Source: Sapria himalayana
Taxonomy: Eukaryota; Streptophyta; Magnoliopsida; Malpighiales; Rafflesiaceae
Reading direction: 5' to 3'
Assembly (NCBI GenBank): GCA_029783825.1
Contig: JAREIK010003114.1
Location: 52,025-116,024, forward strand
DNA: 64,000 nt
Shown here: piece after piece, positions 36,247 through 49,494 of the stretch
How the letters are laid out: the number at the start of each line of letters is the position of its first letter
How positions within the stretch are numbered: the first letter of the stretch is position 1
Position numbers and translations under genes: made by a program
The notes under the pieces: generated by a model
The model's database searches: none
What the model saw: only the letters and a program-made list of their open reading frames with translations
What the model was told of the DNA's origin: nothing

Positions 36247-39200
36247 TATAATTATTTTTAAATTTTTTTCAAATGTGAATATAATATTTAGTTATACTAA
36301 TCATTATATTTATATATTATATAAATTCAATATAAACAATTTTATTAATAAATATTCTAATAATAATCAAAAAATAAATTAATAATCCATTAATAATAAG
36401 ATAGATCTTAATTAAAATATTATTACAAAACTTAAAATGATTTTGAAGCAAAGAAATATATATTACTATATAATAATTTTTGTTTTTGAATTTTTTTTCT
36501 TTTAATAAGTTTATCTATATTTTTTTGATTAAAAATAATTTATCTAAATTATATTTGTCTAACTCATAATTTATTTTGTAATTAATATTTATATATAGAT
36601 AAACAAATAAATAATTAAAATGAATATTTAAAATTATAATTAAAAAAATGAGATTTATTATTTATTATTTATATTTTAGGGATACAGGTTTAATTTAAAT
36701 TAGATCCCTCTTACTAATAATTTATTTTTTAATTAATATTTCTATTAAAATTAACTGATAAATAAATAAAATATAAATTTAAAATTATACTGAATAAAAA
36801 TTAAAATGAGGTTTAAGATTTATTATTAATGTATACCAGTTTAATAGTTTAAGTATTTAGAGGTTTTGTAGTTAGAAGTTTAGTGATTTTTGTTTTTTAG
36901 CTTTTAGTGGTTTATAGGTTTTATATAAAAAAATAACAAAAAAAATTTCTATAATTTATTATCATTTTCATAGGTTATAACCTTTGAAAATATAATAATA
37001 TTTACAATTTTTTGAAATGTGAATACAATATTTAGTTATAATTATATTAATAATTATATATCATATAAATTCAATATAAAGAATTTTATTGATAGACAAT
37101 ATAATATTGATCAAAAATTAAAATTAAACTAATAATAAAAAGATAGATATTAATTAAATAATATTTACAAAACCTAAATTGATTCAAAATTAAAGTAAAA
37201 TATATTACTAGATAATAATTTTTAATTTTGAAATTTTTACTTCTTTTAGAACCGTATATTTTTTTTTATTAAAAATAAATTAATTAAATTATATTTGTCG
37301 CACTCATAATTTATTTTGTGATAAATATTTCAAACAAAATAAACTAATAAATAATTAAAATAAATATTTAAAATTATAATAAATAGAAATAAAACATAGA
37401 TTTATTAATTATTAAGTAGTATATAGCAATTTAATGGTTTATGTATTTAGGCATTATGGGGTTTAGTAGTTTACTGATTTAACTGTGTATTCATTTAGTG
37501 GTTTATAGGTTTTAATTAAGAAAAAAAATAAAAAAAAATTATTATTATTTTTTTTTTATATTTTCAAAGTTATAACCTTTGAAAATAATATAATTTTTAA
37601 ATTTTTTTCAAAAGTTAATAAATATTTATTTATAATAAGCATGATAATTATATATCATATAAATTCAATATATACAATTTTATTGATAGATATTCTAATA
37701 ATTATCAATAAATAAATTAAAAATCTATTATGAATAAGATTGTTATTACTTAAAATATAATACCAAAACCTAAAATGATTCAATAGCAAAGGAAAATATA
37801 TTACTTAATAATAATTATTTGTTTTAAATTTTTATCTTTGTATAAGCTTATCTATTTTTTGATGTAAAATAATTTTTATAAATTATATTTTTAACTCATA
37901 ATTTATTTTATAATTAATAAAGATATATAAATAAAAAACTAAACAATCAAAATGAATTTTTTAAATTAAAATGATAACAAATAAAAATGAGATTTATTAA
38001 TTATTATTTATGGGATACATGTTTAAATGATTATATATAGAGGTATCCAGATTTTGTAGTTTGGTGATTTGAGTGTTTAGGCATTTAGTGATTTATAGGT
38101 TTTATTTAAACAATGAAATAACAAAAAAAATATTTTTTTTTTGTTTTTTCACATGTTCAAAGGTTATAATCTTTGAAAATATAATAATTTTAAAATTTTT
38201 TAATAAAGTGAATACAATATTTAGTTATAATAATTATTAAATTTATATATCATATAAATTAAATATAAATATTTTTAATGATAAATATTCTAATAATGAT
38301 TAAAAAATAAATTAATAATCTATTATTAATAAGTTAGATATCAATTAAAATATAATTACAAAACCTAAAATGATTCAGAAACAAAGTAAAATATTACTAT
38401 ACAATAATTTTTTGTTTTTAATTTTTTTCTTCTTTTAATAAGTTTATCTATATTTTTTTGTTGAAAAATAATTTATATAAATTATATATTTCTAACTTAT
38501 AATTTATTTTGTATTTAATATTTATATAAAATTAAACAAATAAATAATTAAAATGAATATTAAAAATAAAAATGAAAAAAATAAAAATGAGATTTATTAT
38601 TTATTATTTAGGTTATACCTATTTAAAAAATTTATCTATTTAGGGTTTTCGAGATTTAGAAGTTATTGATTTAAGTATTTAGGAATTTAAAGGTTTATAG
38701 CTTTTTTTTAAACAATGAAAAACAAAAATTTTATTTTTGATATTTTTTCAAATTTTCAAATGTCATAACATTTGAAAATAGAATAATTTTAAAAATTTTT
38801 ACAAATGTGAATATAATATTTAGTAATAATAATAATTATAACTATATATAATATAAACTAAATATAAAAATTTTATTGATAATATTACATCAATTATCAA
38901 ATAATAAATTAATAAACTATTATTAATATGATAGATATAAATTAAAATATAATTTAGAAACCTAAAATGATTCAAAATCAAAGAAAAATTTATTACTAAC
39001 TAATAATTTTTTTTAGTTTTTGCATCATTTTATAAGCTTATATTTTTTTTTGTTTAAAAATATATTATTTAAATTATGTCACACATAATTTATTTTGTAA
39101 TTAATATTTCTATAAATTATTTAAATTATATTTATGGTTTACGAGTTTAAAGGTTTAGGTATTTATGGGCTTCGGGGTTTAGGAGTTTAGATATTTATGT

Positions 39201-40435
39201 ATCTAGGCATTTAATGGTTTATAAGTTTTATTTAAACAATGATATAACAAAAAATTTAATTTTCTTATTTTTTCTCATTTTTTAAGGTTATAACCTTTTA
39301 AAATATAATAATTTTTAAATTTTTTTTATTTGTGAATACTATATTTAGTTATGATAATCTTAATAATTATATATCATATTAATTCAATATAAACAATTAT
39401 ATTGATAGATATTATATAAATGATCAAAAAATAAATTAATAAACTATTATTAATGAGATAAATGTTTTTTAAAATATATTTGCAAAACATAAATATATTT
39501 AAAATCAAACTAAATATAAATCTAAATAATAATTTTTTGATATTTTGCTTCTTTTTATAGGTTTATATTTTTTCCTATTAAAAGTAAATTATTTAAATTA
39601 TATTTGTCTTCCACATAATATATTTTTAATTTATAATTCTATAAAAATAAACTAATAATTAATTAAAATGAATATTTAAAATTATAATGAATACTAATAA
39701 AATTGAGATTTATTATTTATTATTTAGGATATACTAGTTTAATGGTTTATGTATTTAGGTGTTTTGAAGGTTATAACCTTTGAAAATATAATAATTTTTA
39801 ATTTTTTTTAAATGTTAATATAATATTTAGTTATAATGTTCTTAATAATTATATATAATGTAAACTCAATATAAATAATTTTTTAAAGAGATATTATAAT
39901 AATAATCAATAAAAAATTAATAAACTTTTATTAATATGAATGATATAAATTAAAATAAAATTGCAAAAACTAAAATGATTCAAAATCAAAATATAATATA
40001 TTAATAAATAATAAATTTTTGTTTTTAAAAATTTGCCTCTTTATATAAGCACATATTTTTTTTGATAAAAAATAAATTATTTAAAATAGATCAGTCTCAA
40101 TAATAATTTATTTTGTAATTAATATTTCTATAAAAATTAACTGATAAATAATTAAAATAAAAATTTAAAATTACACTTAATAAAAATTAAAATGAGATTT
40201 ATGATTTATTATTAATATATACCAATTTAATAGTTTAAGTATTTAGATGTTTTGTTGTTTACGAGATTAGTGATTTATGTTTTTAGGCATTTAATGGTTT
40301 ATAGGTTTTATTTAAACAATAAAATAACAAAAAAAATTTTGTAATTTTGTCATTTTCATGATTATAACATTTGAAAATATAATAAAATTTAAAATATTTT
40401 GAAATGTGAATATAATATTTAGTTATAATAATCAT

Positions 40436-40454
40436 TATATATATATATATATAT
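40436..40454. repeat. TA microsatellite
   Basis: Uninterrupted TA run of 19 bases inside a satellite monomer, at the place where other monomers read ATTATATTTATATATC; a local expansion. Confidence 0.8.
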
Positions 40455-43400
40455 CATATAAATTGAATATAAACAATATTATTGATAAATATTCTAATAA
40501 TGATCAAAAAATAAATTAATAATCTATTATTAATAAGATAGATATCAATAAAAATATAATTACAAAACCTATAATGATTCACAAGCAAAGCAAATTATAT
40601 TACTATATAATAATTTTTTGTTTTTAATTTTTTTTTTCTTTTATTAAGTTTATCTATCTTTTATTTGATGAAAAATAATTTATTTAAATTATATTTGTCT
40701 AACTCATACTTTATTTTTTAATTAATATTTATATAAAAATAAACAAACAAATAATTAAAATGAATATTTAAAATTATAATGAAAAAAAATGAGATTTATT
40801 CTTTGTTATTTATGGTATACCAATTTAATTTAAATTATATCTGTCTCACTAATAATTTATTTTGCAATTAATATTTCAATAAAAATAAACTGATAAATAA
40901 TTAAAATAAAAATTTAAAATTATACTGAATAAAATTTAAAATGAGATTTATGAATTATTATTAATGTATACCAGTTTAATATTTTAAGTATTTAGAGGTT
41001 TTTTCATTTAGGACTTTAGCGATTTATGTTTTTAGGCATTTAGTGGTTTATAGGATTTGTTTAAACAATGATATAAGAAAAATATTATTTTTGATTTTTT
41101 TTCACATTTTCAAAAATTATAACCTTTGACAATATAATTATTTTATAATTTTTTAAAAATGTGAATACAATATTTAGTAATAATAATCATTATAATTATA
41201 TATAATATAAACTAAATATAAACAATTTTATTAATAGATATGATATCAATTATAAAAAACTAAATTAATATGCTATTATTAATATGATAGATATAAATTA
41301 AAAAATAATTGCAAAACCTAAAAATATTCAAAATCAAATTAAAATTTATTACTAAATAATAAGTTTTTTTTTAGTTTTTGCTTTTTTTTATAAGCTTATA
41401 TTTTTTTTTGATGAAAAATAAATTATTTAAATTATATTTGTATCACCATTAATTTATTTTGTAATTAATATTTTTATAAATTATTTAAATTATATTTAAG
41501 GTTTACGAGTTTAGAGGTTTAAGTATTTAGGGGCTTTTGTGTTTAGGAGTTTAGAGGTTTAAGTGTTTAGGTATTTAGTGGTATATAAGTTTCATTTAAA
41601 CAAGGATATAACAAAAAATTATTTTTATTATTTTTTTAATTTTTGAAGGTTATAACCTTTGAAAATATAATAATTTTTAAATTTTTTTCAAATGTTAATA
41701 TAATATTTAGTTATAATAATTTTAATAATTATAAGTCATTTAAATTCAATATAAATAATTACATTGCTAGATATTATATTAATGATAAAAAAAATTTAAT
41801 AAACTATTATTAATAAGATAGATATTATTTAAAATATATTTGCAAAATCTAAATTTATTCAAATTCAAAGTAAAATATATTACTTAATAATAATTTTTTT
41901 AATATTTTGCTTTTTTTATAACTTTATATTTTTGTTTTTATAAATAAATTATTTAAATTAATTTATCCTACTCATAATTTATTTTGTAATTTATAATTCT
42001 ATAATAATAAACTAATAAATAATTAAAATAATTATTTAAAATTATAATGAATACAAATAAAATTGAGATTTATTATTTATTATTTATTATTCAGGATATA
42101 ATGTTTTAATGGTTTAAGAATTTAGGTGTTTTTGGATTTAGGAGTTTAGTGCTTTAAGTGTTTAGACCTTTAGTGATTTATAGTTATTATCTAAAGAATT
42201 AAAGAATAAAAAATTTAATTTTTTGAATTTTTTTAATTTTTGAAGGTTGTAACCTTTGAAATATAATAATTTTAAATTTTTTGAAATGTGAATATAATAT
42301 TTAGTTATAATAATCTTATTAATTATATATAATGTAAACTAAATATAAATAAATTTATTAATAGATATTATAATAATGATCAATAAATAAATTAATAAAC
42401 TAGTATTAATTATAATGATATAAATAAAAATATAATTGTAGAATCTAAAATGATTCAAAATCAAAATAAGATATATTACTAAATAATAATTCTTTATTTT
42501 AAAAATTTTTCCTCATTTTATAAGCATATATATTTTTTTGATGAAAAATAAATTATTTAAATTATATCTGTTTCACTAATAATTTATTTTGTAATTAATA
42601 TTTCTATAAAAATAAACTGATAAATAATTAAAATGAATATTTAAAATTATAATGAATAATAATAAAAAGAGATTTATGATTTATTATTTAGGGTATACCT
42701 ATTTAATGGTTTATCTTTTTTTGTGGTTTTGGGGTTAAGGAGTTTATTGATTTATATATTTTCACATTTAGGTGTTTATTGGTTTAATTTAATCAATGAA
42801 ATAACAAAAAATGTATTTTTATGAATTTTCGGGATATTCAAAGGTTATTACCATTTAAAAAATAATAATTTTTTAATCTTTCTAAAATATGAATGCAATA
42901 CTTAGTTATATTAATCTTAATAATTATATTTGATGTAAATTTAATATAAAAAATTTTATTAATATATATTATTATAATGATCAAAATATAAATTATTAAA
43001 CTAATATTAATAAGATAGATATTAATTAAAATATATTTGCAGAACCCAAAATAATTCAAAATCAAAGTAAATTATATTACTAAATAAAATTTTATATTTT
43101 TGAAATTTTGTTTATTTCTATAAGCTTATTTTTTTATCATAAAAAATAATATATTTAAATTATATGTCTCACTCATTATTTATTCTGTAATTAATATTTA
43201 CATCAAAAAAATCTAAAAATAATTAAAATGAATATTTAAAATTATAATGAATAGAAATAAAAATGAGATTTAGTATTTAGGTTATATAGGTTTAATAGTT
43301 TAAGTATTTAGGGGGTTTTGGGGTTAAGTATTCTAGATATTTAAATGATTAGGCATTTAGTGGTTTATAAGTATTATTTAAATCATAAAATAATAAAAAA

Positions 43401-44971
43401 TTTATTTTTGTGATTTTTATCATTTTTGAAGGTTATAACCTTTGAAAATATAATAATTTTTAAATTTTTTTCAAATGTAAATATAATATTCAGTTATAAT
43501 AATCTTAATAATTATAAGACATTTAAATTCAATATAAGTAATTTTATTGATAGATATTATAATAATGATCAAAAAATAAATTAATAAACTATTATTAATA
43601 AGATTGATAGCAATTAAAATATAAATGCAAAACCTATAATGATTCAAAATCAAAGTAAAATATATTACTAAATGATAATTTTTTGTTTTTAAATTTTAAC
43701 TTCTTTTTATAAGCTTATATTTATTTTTTGTTTAAAAATAAATTATTAAAATTAAATTTGTCTTGCTCATTATTTATTTTGTGATTAATATTTCTATAAA
43801 AAATAAATTAATAAATAATTTAAAATGAATATTTAAAATTATAATGGATACAAATTAAAATGAGATTTATGATTTAATATATATGGTATATCAGTTTAAT
43901 GGTTTGATTATTTCGGAGTTTTGTCGTTTAGGAGTTTAGTAATTTATATTTTTAGGAATTTAGTGGTTTATCAGTTTTATTTATATAATAAAAATTTATA
44001 ATTCTATTTTTGAATTTTTCTAATTTTCAACGGTTAACCTTTAAAAATAAGATAATTTTTAAAATTTTTTTAAATGTTAATACTATGTATAATTATATTA
44101 ATCTTACTAATTATATTTTATATAAATTCAATATAAACAATTTTAATGATAGAGAGTATAATAATGATCAAAAATTAAATTAATAAACTATTATTAATAA
44201 TATAAATATTAATTAAAATATATTTACATAACACAAAATGATTCAAAATCAAATCAAAATATATTACTAAATAATAATATTTAATTTTAAAATATTTTAT
44301 TTTTATATAAGCTTATATTTTTTATTGATTAAAAATAAATTATTTAAATATATTTTTCTCACTCAAAATTTTTTTTGTAATTAATTTTTTAAAAAAATTA
44401 AACTATAAATAATTAAAATGAATATTTAAAATTATAATAAAAAGAAAAAAAATGAGATTTGTTATTTATTAAGTAGTATATAACTGGTAAAAGGTTTATG
44501 TATTTAGGGGTTCGGGGTCTATGAGCTTATTGATTTAAGTAAGTAAGCATTTAATGATTTATAGGTTTTATTTTTAAAATGAAATAACAAAAACTTTATT
44601 TTTATTATATTTTCTCATTTTTTAAGGTTATAACCTTTGCAAATATAATAATTTTTAAATTTCTTTTCAAATGTGAATACCCTATGTATTTATAATAATC
44701 ATAATAATTATATATCATATAAATTCAATATAAACAATTTTATTGATAGATTTCTAATAATTATTAAAAAATAAAATAAAAATCTATTATGAATAAGATT
44801 AATATTACTTATAATATAATATAAAAACCTAAAATGTTCAAAATCATAACAAAATATATCACTAAATAATAATTATTAGTTTTTAAATTTTTATGATTTT
44901 TATAAGCTTTCTATTTTTTGATAAAATATATTTTTAATAAATTATATTTTTAACTTATAATTTATTTTATA

Positions 44972-44996
44972 ATATATATATATATATATATATATA
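44972..44996. repeat. TA microsatellite
   Basis: Uninterrupted AT run of 25 bases in the D/E monomer; the same place in unit 1 (about 24470-24482) has a shorter run. Confidence 0.85.
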
Positions 44997-46536
44997 ACTA
45001 AACGATCAATATGATTTTTTTAAATTATAATGAAAACAAATAAAAATGAGATTTATTAATTATTATTTAGTGTAAACCGGTTTAAAGGATTATTAATAAA
45101 AGTGTATTAAGATTTTGTAGATTAGTAATTTAAGTGTTTAGGCATTTAGTGGTGTATAGGTTTTATTTAAATAATGAAATAATAATAAAAAATATTTTTC
45201 TTTATTTTTTCAGATTATCAAAGGTTATAACCTTTGAAAATATAATAATTTTAAAATTTTTTTCAAAAGTGAATATAATATTTAGTCATAATAATCATTA
45301 TATTTATATTTCATATAAATTCAATATAAACATTTTTATTGATAAATCTTCTAATAATGATCAAAAAATAAATTAATAATCTATTATTAATAGGATAGAT
45401 ATCAATTAAAATATAAATACAAAACCTTAAATGATTCAGAAGAAAAGCAACATATATTACTATATCATAATTTTTTATTTTGAAATTTTTTTTTCTTATA
45501 AAAAGTTTATTTATAATTTGTTGATGAAAAATAATTTATATAAATTATATTTGTTTAACTCACAATTTATTTTGTAATTAATAATTATAAAAAATATACA
45601 AATAAATAATTAAAATGAATATTTAAAATTTTAATGAAAAAGAAGTTTTATTATTTATTATTTTGGGTATACCGGTTTAATTTAAATTAGAACTATCTAA
45701 CTAATAATTTATTTTGTAATTAATATTTCAATAAAATAAACTGATAAATAATTAAAATAAAAATTTAAAATTAAACTAAATAAAAATTAAAATGAAATTT
45801 AAGATCTATTATCAATGTATACCAGTTAAAGTTGTTTAAGTATTTAGAGGTTTTGTCATTTAGGAGTTTAGCTATTTATGTTTCTAGGCATTTAGTGGTT
45901 TATAGGTTTTATTTAAATAATAAAATAAAAAAAAATTTGTAATTTTTTCTCATTATAATAGGTCATAATCTTTGAAAATATAATAATATTTAAAATTTTT
46001 TGAAATGTGAATACAATATTTAGTTATAATAATATTTAAAATTATATATTATATAAATTCAATATAAACAACTTTATTGATAGATATTATAATAATGATC
46101 AAAAAATAAATTAATAAACTATTAATAATAATATAGATATTAATTAAAAAATATTTACAAAACCCAAATGATTCTAAATTTAAGTAAAATATATTACTTA
46201 AAAATAATTTTTAATTTTTAAATGTTTATTTATTATATAAGGGTAAATACTTTTATTGATTAAAAAAATTAATTAAATTATATTTCTCGCACTCATAATT
46301 TATTTTGTAATAAATATTTCTATAGAAATAAACTAATAAATATTTAAAATTATAAAAAATAGAAATAAAAATTAGATTTATTAAATATTAAGTAGTATAT
46401 AGCAGTTTAATGGTTTATGTATTAAGGCATTATGAGGTTTAGAAGTTTACTGATTTAACTATGTATGCATTTAGTGGTTATAGGTTTTATTTAAAAAATA
46501 AATAAACAAAAAATATATTTTTATTATTTTTTGATA

Positions 46537-46562
46537 TTTTCAAAGGTTATAACCTTTGAAAA
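46537..46562. repeat. Perfect 26-bp dyad in satellite monomer H
   Basis: Symmetric element centred on GGTTATAACC, identical to those at 22317 and 36221. Confidence 0.85.
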
Positions 46563-49494
46563 TATAATAATTTTTAATTTTTTTCAAAAGTGAATTAAAT
46601 ATTTAGATATTATAATCATTATTTTTATATTTCTTATAAATTGAATATAAATAATTTTATTGAAAAATATTCTAATAATGAGGAAAAAATAAATTAATAA
46701 TCTATTTTTAATAAGATAGATATCAATTAAAATATAATTTCAAAACCTAAAATGATTCAGAAGGAAAGCAAAATATATTACTATATAATAAATTTTTGTT
46801 TTGAAATTTTTTTTTCTTTTTATAAGTTTATCTATATTTTTTTATGAAAAATAATATATATAAATTATATTTGTCTAACTCATAATTTATATTGTAATTA
46901 ATGTTTAATAAAAATAAACAAATAAATAATTAAAATGAATATTTTAAATTATAATAAAAAAATAATATTGAGATTTATTATTTATTATTTAGGGTATACT
47001 AGTTTAAAAAAATTATCTATTTAGGTTTTTCGAGATTTCAGAGTTATTGACTTAAGTATTTAGGCATTTAGTAGTTAATAGGATTTTTTTAATTTTGAAA
47101 TAACAAAAAAAATATTTTTGATATTTTCTCAAATTTTCAAAGGTTATAACCTTTGAAAATGTGAATACAATATTTAGTAATAATAATCATTATATTATAT
47201 ATAATATAAACTAATTATAAACAATTTTATTGATAAATATGATATCAATTATCAAATAATAAATTAATATGCTATTATTAATATGATAGATATAAATTAA
47301 AATATAATTGCAAAGCATAAAATTATTCAAAATCAAAGTAAAATTTATTACCAAATAATAATTTTTTTTTAATTTTTGCTTCTTTTTATACGCTTATATT
47401 TTTTTTTGATGAAAAATAAATTATTTAAATTATATTTAAGGTTTACGATTTTAAAGTTTTAAGTGTTTAGTGGCTTTTGTGTTTAAGAGATTATAGATTT
47501 AAGTGTTTATGCATTTAGTGGTTTATTTTTATTTTTATTTTTCTAATTTTTTAAGGTTATAACCTTTGAAAATATTAAAATTTCTAAAGTTTTTTCAAAT
47601 GTAAATATAATATTTAGTTATAATAATCTTAATAAATAAAGTATTTTAAATTCAATATAAATAATCACATTGCTAGATATTATAATAATGATCAAAACAT
47701 AAATTAATAAACTATTATTAATAAGATAGATTTTATTTAAAATATATTTGCAAAATATAAATTTATTTAAAATCAATGTATATATTACTAAATAATAATT
47801 TTTTTTAATATTTTGCTTTTTTATAAGTTTATATTTTTGTTATTAAAAATAAATTATTTAAATTACATTTCTCTTCATCATAATTTATTTTGTAATTTAT
47901 AATTCTATAAAAATAATCAGACAAATAAAAAAAATAAATATTTAAAATTATTATGAATACAAATAAAATTGAGATTTATTATTTATTTTTCAGGATATAC
48001 AAGTTTAATGGTTTAAATATTTAGGTGTTTTGTGGTTTAGTCATTTTAAGTGTTTATGCCTTTGGTGATTTTATCTAATCTTTGAAGGTTATAACCTTTG
48101 AAAATATAATAATTTTTAATTTTTTTTAAATGTGAATATAATATTTAGTTATAATAATCTTGAAAATTATATATAATGTAAAATCAATATAAATAATTTT
48201 ATTAATAGATATTATAATAGTGACAATAAATAAATTAATAAACTATTATTAATTAGAATGATATAAATTAAAATATAATTGCAAAATCTAAAATTATTCA
48301 AAATTAAATTAAAATAAATTACTAAATAATAATATTTTGTTTTAAAAGGTTTGCCACTTTTTATAATCTTCTATTTTTTTGATGAAAAATAAATTATTTA
48401 AATTATATCCGTCTCACTAATATTTATTTTGTAATTAATATTTCAATAAAAATGAGATTTATTATTTATTATTTAGAGTATACTAATTTAAAAGCTAATG
48501 TATTTATGGGCTTCGGGGTTTAGGAGTTTAGTCATTAATAATTTAGGTATTTTGTGGTTTATAGATTTTATTTAAAGAATCTAATAACAAAAAAATTATT
48601 TTTTTATTTTTTGTTATTTTCAAAAGTTATAACATTTGAAAACTTTAATTTTTAATTTTTTTATATAGTGAAAATATTATTTTGTTTTAATAATCTAAAT
48701 AATTATATATTATGTAAATTCAATATAAATAATTTTCTATAGATACTATAATGAAGATAATAAAATAAATAAATAAACTATTATTAATAAAAAAAATATT
48801 AAATAAAATTATTTGCAAAACCTAAAATGATTCAAAATCAAAGTAAAATATATTAATAATATAAATATTAAATAAAACTATTATTAATAAGATAAAAGAT
48901 ACAGGTTTAAAAGATCATATATTTAGGAGTTTTGGGATTTACAAATTTAGTGATTTAAGTGTTTAGGCATTTAGTAGTTTATAAGTTTTATTTAAAAAAT
49001 AAAATAACAAAAAAAAATTTTTTGTTATTTGTTTTCATTTTTGAAGGATATAACCTTTGAAACTATAACAATTTTTAAATTTTTTTTAAATGTGAATACT
49101 ATATTTAGTTATGATGATCTTAATATTTATATATCATGTAAATTCAATATAAACAATTATATTGATATATATAATAATAATGATCGTACAAAAGATTAAT
49201 AAACAATTATTAATAAGATAAATATTGTTTAAAATATATTTACAAAACCTAAAATGACTAAAAATCAAAGTGAAAAACATTACTAATTATTAATTTTAAA
49301 TTTTTAAATTTTTTTATCCATTTATAAGCCTATATATTTTTTGATGAAAAATAAATTATTTAAATTATATTTGTCTCACTATTAATTTATTTTTTAATTT
49401 ATTTTTCTATAAAAATAAACTAATAAATAATTAAAATGTATATATAAAATTATAAAGAATACTAATAAAAATGAGATTTATGCTTTATTATTTC

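Larger units (their letters stand above)
36158..42691 (+). repeat. AT-rich satellite, h3 to second 7-kb higher-order unit
   Basis: Order: H tail, F joint (36679-36710), G (36830), H (37415), E (38005), I (38610), J (39130), K (39730, with its telomere-like block cut short by a deletion near 39760), G (40225), an H- or I-type tail, F joint (40813-40850), G (40965), J (41495) and K (42095). This resembles the order in 54307-60850 and in the inverted arm more than it does the 7-kb unit. No gene is seen. Confidence 0.88.
42692..49494 (+). repeat. Satellite higher-order repeat unit 2 (about 6.80 kb)
   Basis: Repeats the monomer order of 22175-29134: A (42692), B (43275), C (43885), D (44465, AAGTAAGTAAGCATTTAATG), E (45070), F joint (45666-45700), G (45815), H (46390), I (46990), J (47440), K (47985), L (48480) and M (48900). 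Matching private variants, such as the short TTATATAATAAAAAT version after C, show it is a copy of unit 1. The frames at 42838-43065, 43471-43653 and 45134-45376 are recurrent monomer frames, not genes. Confidence 0.85.
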
